From Colivivens sp963594655 (GTDB lineage Bacteria > Bacteroidota > Bacteroidia > Bacteroidales > Bacteroidaceae): a stretch of DNA of 47,810 nt. The DNA is taken from the NCBI GenBank assembly GCA_963594655.1, contig CAVBFD010000013.1:1-47810 (forward strand), given 5' to 3'. Of the stretch, positions 8,429 through 18,727 are shown piece after piece (position 1 is the stretch's first letter; each line of letters starts with the position of its first letter). The translations under genes were made by a program, and so were the position numbers. The notes under the pieces are model-generated. The model saw only the letters and a program-made list of their open reading frames with translations. It did not search any database and was not told the DNA's origin.

Positions 8429-9652
8429 TTATTTTACAACCGATTTAACCGTTCCCTTCTCCAATGTGATTTCGAGTTCGTCTCCCTCAGCCAGCGCCGA
8501 CGCGTCACGTACCGCCTTGCCCTTGAACCGCGCGATGCTGAAGCCCAACTTCAACAGGCGCACCGGGTCCGCGCCGTCCACCTGGGAGGCATACAGTTTC
8601 AACTGGTGGCGCTTCCCCTCCAACAGTGTCTGTACCGAGTTGCGCAGACGAACGCCCGTGTCCGTTATCATGTGATGCTGATTGGCACTGAACAGGCGCA
8701 CCAGAGTAGGCAAGTTGCCGACAATGTTCTCCAACCGCAACTGCTCCTTATGCAGACGACTGAGTACCCCGTCCGAGAGCGACTGCCTCAACGACTCTAT
8801 CAGTGCCAGTTGCTCCACCCCCAGTCTGATGATGAACTCAGCGGCGGCGGTCGGGGTCTTCACCCTGGTATGACTTATCATGTCTATCACCGTATCGTCC
8901 CTCTCGTGTCCTATCCCCGTGATGACTGGGAGAGGGAAGTTCGCCACGTTCTCCGCCAACCGCAGGTTGTCGAAGCCTGTGAGGTCCGACGTGGCGCCGC
9001 CGCCACGCACAATCACCACCACATCCCACCGGTCCAGTTCCGCGGCGATACTGTCCAGCGCGTCAATGACCGTCTGCTCCACACGATCTCCCTGCATCAC
9101 GGCAGGAAAGAGTCTCACGTCATACGACAGTCCGTAGGCGTTGCCACGCAGTTGGTTAAGGAAGTCGCCCCAGCCCGCCGCCCCCTCAGACGAGATGACC
9201 GCCACACGGCGCACCAGCCGCGGCAGTTCCAGTTCCTTATTGAGGTTGACCACCCCCTCCTCCTCCAGACGGCGCATTATCTCCTGTCGCCTACGGGCGA
9301 TGTCGCCCAGAGTATAGGTGGGGTTGATGTCGATTACATTGAGTGAGAAACCGTACTGTTCATGGAACGTTACCTTCACCTGCACCATCACCTGCATACC
9401 CGCACTCAGCGGTTGCCCCGTGGTCTGCTCGAAATGGCGGCGCAACAGCGTCCAGTTGTTGCCCCACACCTGTCCTCTCGCCTTGGCGATGAAGGTGTTC
9501 CCACGTTCGGACTTCTGCACAAACTCCAGATAACAGTGGGGTCCCCGTTCGGACACCGAACTGAGTTCCGCCTGAATCCAAACAGGATCGTAGAAATAAT
9601 CATCCACTACCGCCCTCACCCGGGTGTTGAGTTCATACAATGTCAGACACAT
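8429..9652 (-). CDS. xseA: Exodeoxyribonuclease VII large subunit
   Basis: Catalytic subunit of exonuclease VII, which degrades single-stranded DNA into oligonucleotides in repair. The 407-residue protein has an N-terminal OB fold (VWIQAELSSVSERGPHCYLE), the conserved catalytic-domain stretches VIVRGGGATSDL, ITGIGHERDDT and TRVKTPTAAAE, then the helical region and a C-terminal segment that contacts XseB. It is about 50 residues shorter than the E. coli protein, as in other Bacteroidales, probably from a shorter coiled-coil arm. No promoter is apparent in the 61-base gap upstream, so it may be co-transcribed with the preceding gene and sprA. Confidence 0.97.
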   Translation of the reverse strand: MCLTLYELNTRVRAVVDDYFYDPVWIQAELSSVSERGPHCYLEFVQKSERGNTFIAKARGQVWGNNWTLLRRHFEQTTGQPLSAGMQVMVQVKVTFHEQYGFSLNVIDINPTYTLGDIARRRQEIMRRLEEEGVVNLNKELELPRLVRRVAVISSEGAAGWGDFLNQLRGNAYGLSYDVRLFPAVMQGDRVEQTVIDALDSIAAELDRWDVVVIVRGGGATSDLTGFDNLRLAENVANFPLPVITGIGHERDDTVIDMISHTRVKTPTAAAEFIIRLGVEQLALIESLRQSLSDGVLSRLHKEQLRLENIVGNLPTLVRLFSANQHHMITDTGVRLRNSVQTLLEGKRHQLKLYASQVDGADPVRLLKLGFSIARFKGKAVRDASALAEGDELEITLEKGTVKSVVK

Positions 9653-9713
9653 GGTTCTATTTTTCCTATTATCATTTCTCTTTATTACTGTTACTCCTAT
9701 ATAATATATAAGG

Positions 9714-10409
9714 TCACACCTGCGGCCGCTTCCCTGTCAAGACCCTCAGAAAATTATCGTACGACTTGTCTATGGAACTCAGCTCGTAGGGTTCTATCCG
9801 CAGGGAGAACGAGCTTCTGATGTCGTCCAGTCCGAAGTAACTCTTCAAGATACTTGCCATATTGAACGACAGGTCATCGCTTTTCCTCATCACCGCAAGA
9901 CAAGCGGCACGCTGAAGCTGTCGGTCGTCCGGCACTTGCCTCAGGGTCTCAAAGAGGGCGTAATAAGCATGGGGAGATGTCTCCTTCACCAGCACCGCCA
10001 CCCTGCTTTTCTCGTCCATGGAGCCAAAAAGGCGGAAGAGGGCGAGTATCTGACTGCCGGAAACAAGCGACGGCACTGCCATCCTCACCACCTTAGCCAC
10101 CGACTCCGGAGAGGTCCGGTACAACCACCGCGCGAGTTCCACTGCCTGGGGACAGTCGAAGTCGAGTTCGCCTGTCCCGGCAAGTCCACTGATGGAACAG
10201 ACGCAGGCGAGGAACGACTGCCGCCTGTACATCAACAGGTGCATGTAAGTCTCCCAGAAATCGCCGTTCGACAGATGGGGCATCACGGAGTCCCTGACCA
10301 GGGCCTCCGTCCTTCTGAAATCCGCGTTCGACTGGCGCGCGAACAGGTTGTCCAGTCCCGCCCAGTCCTTTGCCTCTATCAATGTCCGTATCGTGTTCCT
10401 GCCTGTCAT
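9714..10409 (-). CDS. Unknown 231-residue protein after sprA
   Basis: I do not recognise this family. The protein has no signal peptide, no membrane segment and no Cys/His metal site. It looks mostly alpha-helical, with short helical segments (SQILALFRLFGSMDEKSRVA, AYYALFETLRQVPDDRQLQR) that could be irregular HEAT-like helices. The ATG at 10409 starts 2 bases after the sprA stop, which implies translational coupling; an in-frame start at 10436 would overlap sprA and was rejected. Placement between sprA and xseA suggests co-expression with the type IX secretion translocon, but a shared function is speculation. Confidence 0.75.
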   Translation of the reverse strand: MTGRNTIRTLIEAKDWAGLDNLFARQSNADFRRTEALVRDSVMPHLSNGDFWETYMHLLMYRRQSFLACVCSISGLAGTGELDFDCPQAVELARWLYRTSPESVAKVVRMAVPSLVSGSQILALFRLFGSMDEKSRVAVLVKETSPHAYYALFETLRQVPDDRQLQRAACLAVMRKSDDLSFNMASILKSYFGLDDIRSSFSLRIEPYELSSIDKSYDNFLRVLTGKRPQV

Positions 10410-10411
10410 GA

Positions 10412-13400
10412 CTATCTTGTAAGAGAGAATTTGCAACTTATACCGAAGTCAGCCGTGGTCGTAGGGTACGAGCTGGTAGTGACGAGCGGCACGTTCTTCT
10501 GCCAGTCGAGGTAGCCGCTGAGTGTCAGCAGCCGGCTGAACGTGTAGTCGGCGGAGACGGCGAGCTTATAGGCGGTACTGCCGTTGGTAGCCGTGGTCAC
10601 CGTGGTCTGTATGTTACGGTTCAAGGCGTTCTGCATACGGTAAGAGAAGTCCACACGCAGGTTCAGGTCGTGGCTCACCCCACCCACCCTCGTATTGGCG
10701 GTCTTGGAGTTACTGTCGTCCTTCGAGTTCTTTTTCTTGTTCTTGGCTTGTCCCGACTGAATCCGCTTCGCGCCGAAGAGGTTCAGGTCCTTCAGCTTAT
10801 AGCCCAACCCGATTACTATGTCGTTCGAGTAGTTCTCGGTCAGAGCCACGGAAGTGAGACTCAGGTTGAGCGACCGTGTCTTCTTGTATTCCAGTTTTGC
10901 TGTCATCCCACTGTTGAACGTCATGTCCACACCGATGAGCGGAGAGAACGACTCCGTTATGGACACGGTGCTGATATTGTACATGCTGCTCGGGATGGGG
11001 TTGCCCGATGTCACGTCGAGGATGAAGCCGAGGTTGTCCATGTAACCCATGTAGTTGGCGTACGAGTTGTACGCCCCTACAGCATAGACACTCTTGTAGG
11101 CATGGTTGACGTTGAAGCTCTTGAACCGCTGCGAGAACCAAGCCAACTTCGACAGTCCACTGTATGTGAACTTCCAGTTGGGCATCATCTTCAGCACGGT
11201 CGGGAAGATGTCCAGACTGCCGCTCGAAGCGTTGCCTCCGGTATAGGCGGCGAGGAACGCCGGCACCAGCACATCGGCGGAGTACTGGTTGACCTCACCG
11301 TTGGCCGGGTCGTAGACCTTGCCTTCGTAGCCACTGCCTGTGCCTACGGGATACACCACATTCTCATACCGTTTCTGTACCCTCTCCCGCATTATCGGGA
11401 TATTGGCGAGGAAGTCGTTGAACGGTTTGGAACTGTAGTTGTTGTTTATGTTGCCCGAACCCGAGAAGGCCGTCTTGGCAGTTATCACCGTCATGTTGAA
11501 ACTACCGCTCTGGGTAGTCGGCATTCCGTCGTACATGAACTGGATGCTCCTCGAACGGTTGACCGTACGGCTTGCGTTGAGGTCTATCTTCAGGTCACGC
11601 AACGGCTCGAGCGTAACCCTCACCTGCAAGTCCTCCGTAGCGTTGGTGGTCACAGGCGTGGTTATATTGGAGTCGCCCTGGATGAGCCATCCGTTGCGCA
11701 GCGCCTTGTCCACATATCCGTTGCCCACGGCACCGAAAGCGAAGTCGAGTCCCGGGGACAGGATACCGTCCACCGACTTCTGTCCGAACGCGTCACCAAT
11801 CTCGGTCTTGAAACCGGGAAGCGTCATGGTGTAGGTGTTGCGGTAAGTGAAACTTGCATTGCGCACCATCATCAGCACTCGCGTCACCGACTGCAGCGTC
11901 CTGTACCAACTCTTGTCGTCCAACGGGTCTTTGGGGGTCACCGTTATCTTCACCTGGGCGGTGTCGAGATTCTTCACCCTTATGGTGTTCTCGTCCACCT
12001 TCTTGTACTTCAACTCATACGACCTGCCCTCTTTGGTGGTCGCCTTCACGATGATACGCTTCGTCTTCTGTCCGTGCTTCACCTCGGTATAGGTGGAGTC
12101 GTTGAGTGTATATTCCTTAGTGAAACTCTTCTTCTTGTTCTTGCTTTGGGCAGCCGAGTTGCCACTGTTCTTAGTGTCCTTACTGTCCTTTCCGTCCGCG
12201 GCCTTGTCCTTACTGTCAGTTGTTTTGTCCTTTCCGTCCGCATCCTTGGTGGTCTTGGAGGCCGTCTTGGTTGTCTTCTTGTTTGTCGTGGTCTTCTTCT
12301 TGTTCGACGAGAACCGCTGGTTGACCTCGTTCAGGAACTTGGACTTCTTGTAGAGCGTCTCTAAGTTTACCTTGCCGTTGATGTTCACCGTGCGCGACGT
12401 GTTGGCGGTATGTCCAAGCGACGTGCCGTCCTCCATCTCCGTTCCGCGGTTCCACCCGTACGTGCTGGCGTAGCTGCCGTCGAGGGTCATCCAGTCGAGT
12501 ACCGGTATCTTGCTCAGCGGCACCGTGTACGAACCGTTGAATGAGGACGAGTAGGTCAGCGGTCTACCGAAATGGGCGAGACTGGTCTTCACCGAGTCCT
12601 TCCACGCGTCATAGGCGTCGGGATAGAGGTCTTTGTTGACTGGAGTGTACGGTTCCTCTATCTCGGCATGAGTGGCTGAGGTGTACTGTAGCTTCAGCGA
12701 CTTGAAGATGTCCCAGCGCAGGGAGAACTGGCGGTTCCACAGGAACTGCTGCGACCAGGTGACGGGCAGTTGCGTGCCGGCGTCGATGTCCCTCTCCTGA
12801 AACTCGTAGTAACTGCGTGTGATGTCCGTATTGAACTGTATGCTCTGGGGCAGGTAACTGAGGTTCTGCGCCTTGATGAGGTCCAGCCACTTCGACTTTC
12901 CCTTGATGTTCTTGAACGGCTCCAGTGCCTTGTACCTGGGCGAATAGCTGTAGCCCATGTTGAACTTCCAGTTCTCGTCGTTCTCATACACCGTGGTCTC
13001 GCCTGTCTTGTACTGCTGGCTGTAAGAGTAGCTGAACGAGAAGTTGGCAGGGTCGTACGGCATCGGCACACGGCTCTGGTAGTTGGACTTCCAGTTGCTC
13101 AACGAGAAGTTCTTGTTCCTCACTATCGACTCCGTGAGGTTCGACAGGGAGTCACGTTCCGCACTTGTCCCACACTCGTCGAGAGCGTCCTTCAGCAGCA
13201 TGTCCGTGTCGAACGGATTGTACTTGGGCGACACCTTCTGCCAAGAGTACGAGTAATAGACCGGAAGACTGAACTTCAACTTCTCCGGGAACAGTCGTCC
13301 GAGGTCGAAGTTGGTGGTGACGCTCCACTCGTAGAGGTTGTCGTCACGGCGTGAGGAGATTCCCTCCTCCAGTCCACCGAAGCCGGTGCTCTCCACATGC

Positions 13401-16400
13401 CCCGTGAAGTTGACGCTGCCCAAGTCCGACAACTGCACATTGAGGTTGCCCTGCGCAGCGTAACCGCCGTCGTTGTTGTAGTCCTTCAGGCGCAGTTCGT
13501 TGACCCACACCTCCACCGAGTTGGTTGCGGTACTGTTGTTCCTCACACCAATCATCATGGTCTTCACCTCCCCGAGCGACGGATTACCCATCACGCTCAC
13601 CTTGTTGTTCGGGCGGTCTGGGTCGTACTCGTAATAGATCTGCGTGTAACTTGCCTGGTTGTTCGCCCTCGCCACGTTGCGCGCGTGCTTCACCTGGGTC
13701 AGCAGGTCGAAGTCGATGTCCAGCATGTTGGCCTCGGGCCATACCGCCTCGCAACCGGCTGTGGTATAGGTGTCGTAACGCCCCTCCGGAGTGAGTGTCA
13801 GCGGAATCTCATATTCGTAGTAGTTGCTCTTGTAGTCACTTCCCAAGCGCACGAACACGCTCATCTGGTTGTTCTGCAAGTTCTGGTCGCCCTCCAGGGC
13901 GTTGGCGTGTACGAACATCTGTATGTGCTTGTACTTGCGCAAGTCCTTGTTCATGTCCTTATAGACCGCGCGGGCGTCACCCGGAGCGAGGTTCTTCACC
14001 GTGATGGCGAGAGCCTGCTCGTTCGCCTGTGTGAGCTGTGGCTGGTTGGGGTCAACCACACGGGTCACTCCCGGGGGAAGGACGTAGTTGACCGGTGACT
14101 TGTCGTTGTTCTCCTCTATGTTGACCGCAGCCGTCTCCAGTGTGCCGCTCGTGCTGGGCTTGTCGCCTGTGTACAGGGCCTTGGAGTAGTTGCGCCACTC
14201 GCCGCCCACGAGGTCGAAGGACGCGAACCTCAGGACCACCGGTTCCTCGAAGCCTGTCAGGTAGAGACGCATGAAGCGGATGCTGCTCATGTCACTTATG
14301 CTGCCCACGGCAGTACCCTCCTCCACAGGGATACGGAACTGATACCATGTCACTGTCTCCTCATTGCCGTTCCTCAGATGTACGGATGCCTTACGTTCGT
14401 CCACTATGAAGTTCCTGCCCACGGCCATGTCCTCAGGACGCAGACTGACGACGTACTTGTAGAAGTTCTCGTACTCGTTCATCGTGTAGTCCTGGTTTAT
14501 GTCCTCCGCGTCGGGAGTCGTCTTGTAGGCAGTACTGTACGACTCGCCGCTTCCACTGGATGTCGGGGAGTTGCCATCCGTGTTGTTTATGTACTTGTAC
14601 CTGTCGAGGATGGAGGTGTGGTAGGTGTCGTAGTCCGACCCGCGGAAGTAATGGTAGTTGTCGCCCGCAGGGTCGTTGTAGATGGAGTCGTACACCTCCT
14701 GGCGCACCTTCGACTTGATGGTGTTAAGGTAATTGGCATAAGCCCCGTATGTGCGTTCCTCGGCTGAAGACAGTCCGTTGAGTCCCACGTCCTGCTTCTG
14801 GCGCGCGCCGCTCTCGGTACTGAACGAATAGACCACACTCTTCTCGTTAGGCACTTTTCCCCATGTGGTGTAAGAGACTGAGGAGGCGTCGCTGACGGGC
14901 AGTCCGCTCTCATAGAACTTCTTGCCGTCCTTCAGCACGTCCTCACTGATGTCGCCGAGGTTAAGCACGAGGTCACCGCCGTACCGCTTGCCGTCATTAC
15001 GTTGACTGCTGTAGACGAACGGGTCGAGCAACCAGAACTCCACATACTGGATGTTGGATGTCTCGAAGTCGCTCACGTCAATCTTGCGCATCATACCGCC
15101 CCAGCGTTTGCCGGGGTCGTTCAGGTGTCCGTCGTTGTCCACATCGGGGTCGAGGTTGTACGGGCCGCGCTCATTCGGGTAGTACGCGAGGTTGAGGATG
15201 GAGAGGGTGTTGCTCTCGCCTTGGTTGACATCACGGTTCGGGTAGACCTCACGCACGTAGACCTCACGCACGTAGTGGTTCGACAACTGGTTGAGGTCGC
15301 TCTTGATGTGCGCGGGGGTGAGTGACGAACTGCGGCGTGTGAACAGCGGGTCAATGGTGTACCATGCCAGGCGCGCCCTGTTGTAGCCGTACAGAACCGA
15401 GTCGGACAGCGTTCCGTACTCCATGTCGGCAGGAGTGGAACTGAGCATCCACGCGCTTGGGGTACTGTAGTCGTACGCCCTCTTCGTCTCCTCAAAGTCG
15501 TCGAGGTAGGAGGCGTTCGACTGCACTCCCTTCGCCTTGCCGGCGATGAGCTGCGCGAACTCGCCCGTGAAATTGATGCTTGACGGCTGGCTCGCCTCGA
15601 TGAGCGGCAACTTGTCAATCATGTTCGTGAGCCACTGGCTGTTCTGCTTCCAGTTCACGCTGAGTCCCCAGAGGGTGTTGTTCAGCGGTTCACTGCCCAT
15701 GGTCACCTTGGTGGTCTGCGGCTGTTCGGTGAGCCTCATGTAAGTACCGCCCAACTGGAAGTTCTTCGAGAAGTCGTATGTCCAGTTCACTCCGAGCATG
15801 GTCTTGCGCATGAGCGAGTAGGCCTCCTGGCTTTCCATGCTCACGCTCACGTTGGTTCCGGCGTCGATGATGCTCTGGTTGATGATGGTCACGTAGCCTG
15901 TGCTGTAGTCCACCGTGTAGTCCGACCCTTCAGTGAGGGTGACTCCACCTGCGGTCACCACCACAGATCCTTGCGGTATGTAGTCCTGTCCCAAGTAAAT
16001 CTGACTGCCCGACGATCCTCTATACTCACCAGTGAGCATGAACTTGTTCTTCTCCGCAATCTGCTTCGCCACGGTCTTCGTGGAGTCGTACAGCTCGAAG
16101 TAGCAATACTTGTCCACCAGGGTCTCGTCCGCCAGTTTCGTGGCCAGCCAGTCTCCGAACGGCTCCACTACAGGGAAGATGACCTTACCCTTGGACGCAA
16201 GTACCGTGTAGCCGTCGATGTAGTCGTACCTTCCGTTCGGGTTGGTCTTCTGGTTGTCGTCCAGACGGTCGAGGTTCATCATCTTCAGGAGAGTGGTGTT
16301 CTTGAAGTTGTCCTCCGGGATGTACGACAGGTAGACTCCGGTGGTGTCACTGAGGTACTTCACATCGAGCCGGAACTTCTCCTTCTGCAACGACTGTGCG

Positions 16401-17992
16401 TTGAGCGAATAGACGTTCTTCATCATCAAGTCCCAGTTGCCCATCTTAGGTGAGTTGCTGGTGTTCTTCAACAGTTTCACGAACAGAGCCTGATCGTTGT
16501 CGTTGATGTTTGATGAGAACTCACCCACCTGGTAGGTGTTGCCTCCGTAGGTATATTCGAAAGCCACGGCAAGGACACTGTTGGTGCGGAGGGCAGAACT
16601 CAGCGACACGTAGCCGAGGTAGGAGTTGAGCGTGTATTCGGACGAGGAGAGCAGACGCGCGTTCTCCACCTTCTCGAAGTCCACTCCGCCCGTCAGTCCG
16701 TTGGCTTCCAGCACCGTACTTGCCTGGTCGATGTTACGCGCGGCAGAGTAGTCGCCTGTCATCGACGAGTAGAGGTTGTTCGACGAGTTCTGGGGGAACG
16801 CCTGTCCCATGCCAGTCCACTTGTCATTGCTTATCTTGCTGCTTTCACCGAGGTCCACGAAACCGATGATGTCCCTGGTGTTCTCCGTCGCACCCGACGT
16901 GTTGGTCACCCAAATCTCGATTCGTGTGATGTTGATGCCCGAGGTGATGGTGGGGAGGGTGGAACAAGCCTGGTTGTATGTGTCCCGGAAATACTGTGAG
17001 AGGAAGAAGTGGGTGTTCTCGTCATAGTTGCACGCCTCAATCTCGAACGAGGAGAGTTGCGCTCCGCCTGTGGAGGAGACGGAGGTAGACTTTGACTTCT
17101 TCTGCGAGACGACTGTCTGGAGGTTGAGCTTGCCGAACTGCAGGTCGGTACGGATACCGAAGAGCGACTGCGCGCCCCTCACCAACGAGTTGTTTGAGGG
17201 AAACGTGACATTACCCGCCTCCAGCAGTTTCACTATCTCGTCCTCCTTGCCCTCATAACTGAGTTTCAAGTTCTTGCTGTCGAAGTCGAACGACGCGTCG
17301 GTATTGTAGCCCAACGAGAAACTCATCTTGTCACCGATACTGGCATTGACGTTGATGTTTATCTTCTCGTCGAAGTCGAAGTCGGTGGTCTTGCGGTTGC
17401 GCTCGGCCAGCGAGGGGTTGTCGGTGAACTGGTAGTTGACCCCCATCTTCAGTTCCGCGCTTCCCTGTGTCTTTATCCTCACTCCACCCGGACCGAAGAT
17501 CTTCTCCGCCGGACCGAGGTCGAAGTGCATGTCCGTGAAGTCGAACTCGTCCTTGCCCTTGCGCGTGAACAGCGAGTCGTTCCTCTGGCGGAAATACTCG
17601 TTCATCACCTTGCGGGAGTTCCACCTCATGTACTCCTCCGGGGTCATGAGGTAAGGCGCGCTCAGGTAGTTGTCGCCCAACTTGGTGCCTACCCTGTAGT
17701 AGCCTGTCTTCTCGTCATACTCGCCCACATCCTGCTTGAGGTTGTCGGGGTTCGCCAAGTCCATCGAAGTCTCCACTGGATTGTCGCCTGTAGGATAGTC
17801 GGTCTTCTTCACCTTGACGCGTGTGGCGGTGTCCGCCAGCTGCACAGAGGGAGACGCACTGTCCACAGGCCTCACAGAACCCGACGACGTGAAGAAAGCC
17901 GCCACCGACGCATCCGACATCGCTCCCACCGCTACGGCAAGCGCGACTGTCCAGATGACAAATGACAGGGATAGTTTCTTTTTCGTCTTCAT
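10412..17992 (-). CDS. sprA: Cell-surface protein SprA/Sov, type IX secretion translocon
   Basis: The giant outer-membrane barrel through which T9SS cargo crosses the outer membrane. The 2526-residue length matches the family (about 2400-2500). An N-terminal signal sequence is visible (LSFVIWTVALAVAVGAMSDA), followed by repeated long beta-rich stretches, for example the early AEKIFGPGGVRIKTQGSAEL segment characteristic of SprA and a C-terminal beta strand ending in SCKFSLTR. At about residues 1895-1960 there is a Lys/Thr/Asp/Ser-rich low-complexity insert (KKKTTTNKKTTKTASKTTKD ... GKDSKDTKNSGNSAAQSKNK), unlike the rest of the protein. It lies 28 bases after ruvA, the arrangement common in Bacteroidetes. 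Its presence implies that this organism has a T9SS; other components and cargo are not in the window. Confidence 0.96.
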   Translation of the reverse strand: MKTKKKLSLSFVIWTVALAVAVGAMSDASVAAFFTSSGSVRPVDSASPSVQLADTATRVKVKKTDYPTGDNPVETSMDLANPDNLKQDVGEYDEKTGYYRVGTKLGDNYLSAPYLMTPEEYMRWNSRKVMNEYFRQRNDSLFTRKGKDEFDFTDMHFDLGPAEKIFGPGGVRIKTQGSAELKMGVNYQFTDNPSLAERNRKTTDFDFDEKININVNASIGDKMSFSLGYNTDASFDFDSKNLKLSYEGKEDEIVKLLEAGNVTFPSNNSLVRGAQSLFGIRTDLQFGKLNLQTVVSQKKSKSTSVSSTGGAQLSSFEIEACNYDENTHFFLSQYFRDTYNQACSTLPTITSGINITRIEIWVTNTSGATENTRDIIGFVDLGESSKISNDKWTGMGQAFPQNSSNNLYSSMTGDYSAARNIDQASTVLEANGLTGGVDFEKVENARLLSSSEYTLNSYLGYVSLSSALRTNSVLAVAFEYTYGGNTYQVGEFSSNINDNDQALFVKLLKNTSNSPKMGNWDLMMKNVYSLNAQSLQKEKFRLDVKYLSDTTGVYLSYIPEDNFKNTTLLKMMNLDRLDDNQKTNPNGRYDYIDGYTVLASKGKVIFPVVEPFGDWLATKLADETLVDKYCYFELYDSTKTVAKQIAEKNKFMLTGEYRGSSGSQIYLGQDYIPQGSVVVTAGGVTLTEGSDYTVDYSTGYVTIINQSIIDAGTNVSVSMESQEAYSLMRKTMLGVNWTYDFSKNFQLGGTYMRLTEQPQTTKVTMGSEPLNNTLWGLSVNWKQNSQWLTNMIDKLPLIEASQPSSINFTGEFAQLIAGKAKGVQSNASYLDDFEETKRAYDYSTPSAWMLSSTPADMEYGTLSDSVLYGYNRARLAWYTIDPLFTRRSSSLTPAHIKSDLNQLSNHYVREVYVREVYPNRDVNQGESNTLSILNLAYYPNERGPYNLDPDVDNDGHLNDPGKRWGGMMRKIDVSDFETSNIQYVEFWLLDPFVYSSQRNDGKRYGGDLVLNLGDISEDVLKDGKKFYESGLPVSDASSVSYTTWGKVPNEKSVVYSFSTESGARQKQDVGLNGLSSAEERTYGAYANYLNTIKSKVRQEVYDSIYNDPAGDNYHYFRGSDYDTYHTSILDRYKYINNTDGNSPTSSGSGESYSTAYKTTPDAEDINQDYTMNEYENFYKYVVSLRPEDMAVGRNFIVDERKASVHLRNGNEETVTWYQFRIPVEEGTAVGSISDMSSIRFMRLYLTGFEEPVVLRFASFDLVGGEWRNYSKALYTGDKPSTSGTLETAAVNIEENNDKSPVNYVLPPGVTRVVDPNQPQLTQANEQALAITVKNLAPGDARAVYKDMNKDLRKYKHIQMFVHANALEGDQNLQNNQMSVFVRLGSDYKSNYYEYEIPLTLTPEGRYDTYTTAGCEAVWPEANMLDIDFDLLTQVKHARNVARANNQASYTQIYYEYDPDRPNNKVSVMGNPSLGEVKTMMIGVRNNSTATNSVEVWVNELRLKDYNNDGGYAAQGNLNVQLSDLGSVNFTGHVESTGFGGLEEGISSRRDDNLYEWSVTTNFDLGRLFPEKLKFSLPVYYSYSWQKVSPKYNPFDTDMLLKDALDECGTSAERDSLSNLTESIVRNKNFSLSNWKSNYQSRVPMPYDPANFSFSYSYSQQYKTGETTVYENDENWKFNMGYSYSPRYKALEPFKNIKGKSKWLDLIKAQNLSYLPQSIQFNTDITRSYYEFQERDIDAGTQLPVTWSQQFLWNRQFSLRWDIFKSLKLQYTSATHAEIEEPYTPVNKDLYPDAYDAWKDSVKTSLAHFGRPLTYSSSFNGSYTVPLSKIPVLDWMTLDGSYASTYGWNRGTEMEDGTSLGHTANTSRTVNINGKVNLETLYKKSKFLNEVNQRFSSNKKKTTTNKKTTKTASKTTKDADGKDKTTDSKDKAADGKDSKDTKNSGNSAAQSKNKKKSFTKEYTLNDSTYTEVKHGQKTKRIIVKATTKEGRSYELKYKKVDENTIRVKNLDTAQVKITVTPKDPLDDKSWYRTLQSVTRVLMMVRNASFTYRNTYTMTLPGFKTEIGDAFGQKSVDGILSPGLDFAFGAVGNGYVDKALRNGWLIQGDSNITTPVTTNATEDLQVRVTLEPLRDLKIDLNASRTVNRSRSIQFMYDGMPTTQSGSFNMTVITAKTAFSGSGNINNNYSSKPFNDFLANIPIMRERVQKRYENVVYPVGTGSGYEGKVYDPANGEVNQYSADVLVPAFLAAYTGGNASSGSLDIFPTVLKMMPNWKFTYSGLSKLAWFSQRFKSFNVNHAYKSVYAVGAYNSYANYMGYMDNLGFILDVTSGNPIPSSMYNISTVSITESFSPLIGVDMTFNSGMTAKLEYKKTRSLNLSLTSVALTENYSNDIVIGLGYKLKDLNLFGAKRIQSGQAKNKKKNSKDDSNSKTANTRVGGVSHDLNLRVDFSYRMQNALNRNIQTTVTTATNGSTAYKLAVSADYTFSRLLTLSGYLDWQKNVPLVTTSSYPTTTADFGISCKFSLTR

Positions 17993-18020
17993 TCAGGTTC
18001 AGTGTAATCGGGCTTTTCGG

Positions 18021-18623
18021 TCAGAGCATCTTCAAAGCCATCTTGATGACTTTCTCCACTGGAGCGTCCTGATCTTCGGCAAGAATCGCCTTGACTACCT
18101 TACTTACAGGCGCAGGTGGGAAACCGAGCATCTTCAGTGCCTCGACGGCCTCGTCATGCACCTCCTTGTTGAACGCCACGGCGGCACTGCCGTTGCCGCC
18201 AGAGGGCTGCGCTTCGACTCCAATCGAGTCGATCTTGTCCTTCAGCTCCAGTATGATTTTCTGGGCGGTCTTCTTGCCCAAGCCCTTCACTGTAGTGAGC
18301 AGACGGTCATTGCCGTCGGTCACGATGTTCACTATCTCGGCTACAGAAAAGGACGAGAGTACCATGCGCGCGGTGTTGCCGCCCACTCCCGACACGGAGA
18401 TGAGCAACAGGAACAGGGCGCGTTCCTGCTTCGACACGAAGCCGTAGAGCGTCCACGCGTCCTCACGGATGGACTCATACACATAGAGTTTCGCCTCTTC
18501 CTTGTTCTGGATGTCAGTGAAGGTGTTCAATGAGATGTTCAGCGCGTAACCCACACCAGCGCACTCCACTACCGCCGACGCGGGAGTCAGTTCCGCCACT
18601 TTCCCTCTTATATAGTCAATCAT
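18021..18623 (-). CDS. ruvA: Holliday junction DNA helicase subunit RuvA
   Basis: Binds four-way junctions and loads RuvB for branch migration. The 200-residue protein has the N-terminal OB fold (MIDYIRGKVAELTPASAVVE), two helix-hairpin-helix motifs (VSGVGGNTARMVL and GLGKKTAQKIILELKDK) and the C-terminal RuvB-binding domain (DEAVEALKMLGFPPAPVSKV). Likely first gene of the ruvA-sprA-unknown-xseA-xseB run; no clear -7 box was seen upstream. Confidence 0.97.
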   Translation of the reverse strand: MIDYIRGKVAELTPASAVVECAGVGYALNISLNTFTDIQNKEEAKLYVYESIREDAWTLYGFVSKQERALFLLLISVSGVGGNTARMVLSSFSVAEIVNIVTDGNDRLLTTVKGLGKKTAQKIILELKDKIDSIGVEAQPSGGNGSAAVAFNKEVHDEAVEALKMLGFPPAPVSKVVKAILAEDQDAPVEKVIKMALKML

Positions 18624-18727
18624 CTGTCTTTACCTTGAATATTGGATGTTCCGTACTTTATTATTATAACAATAACGATTCACCACACCGTTTTATTGCA
18701 TTGCGGAGGGAAAACGGAACGGACGAC

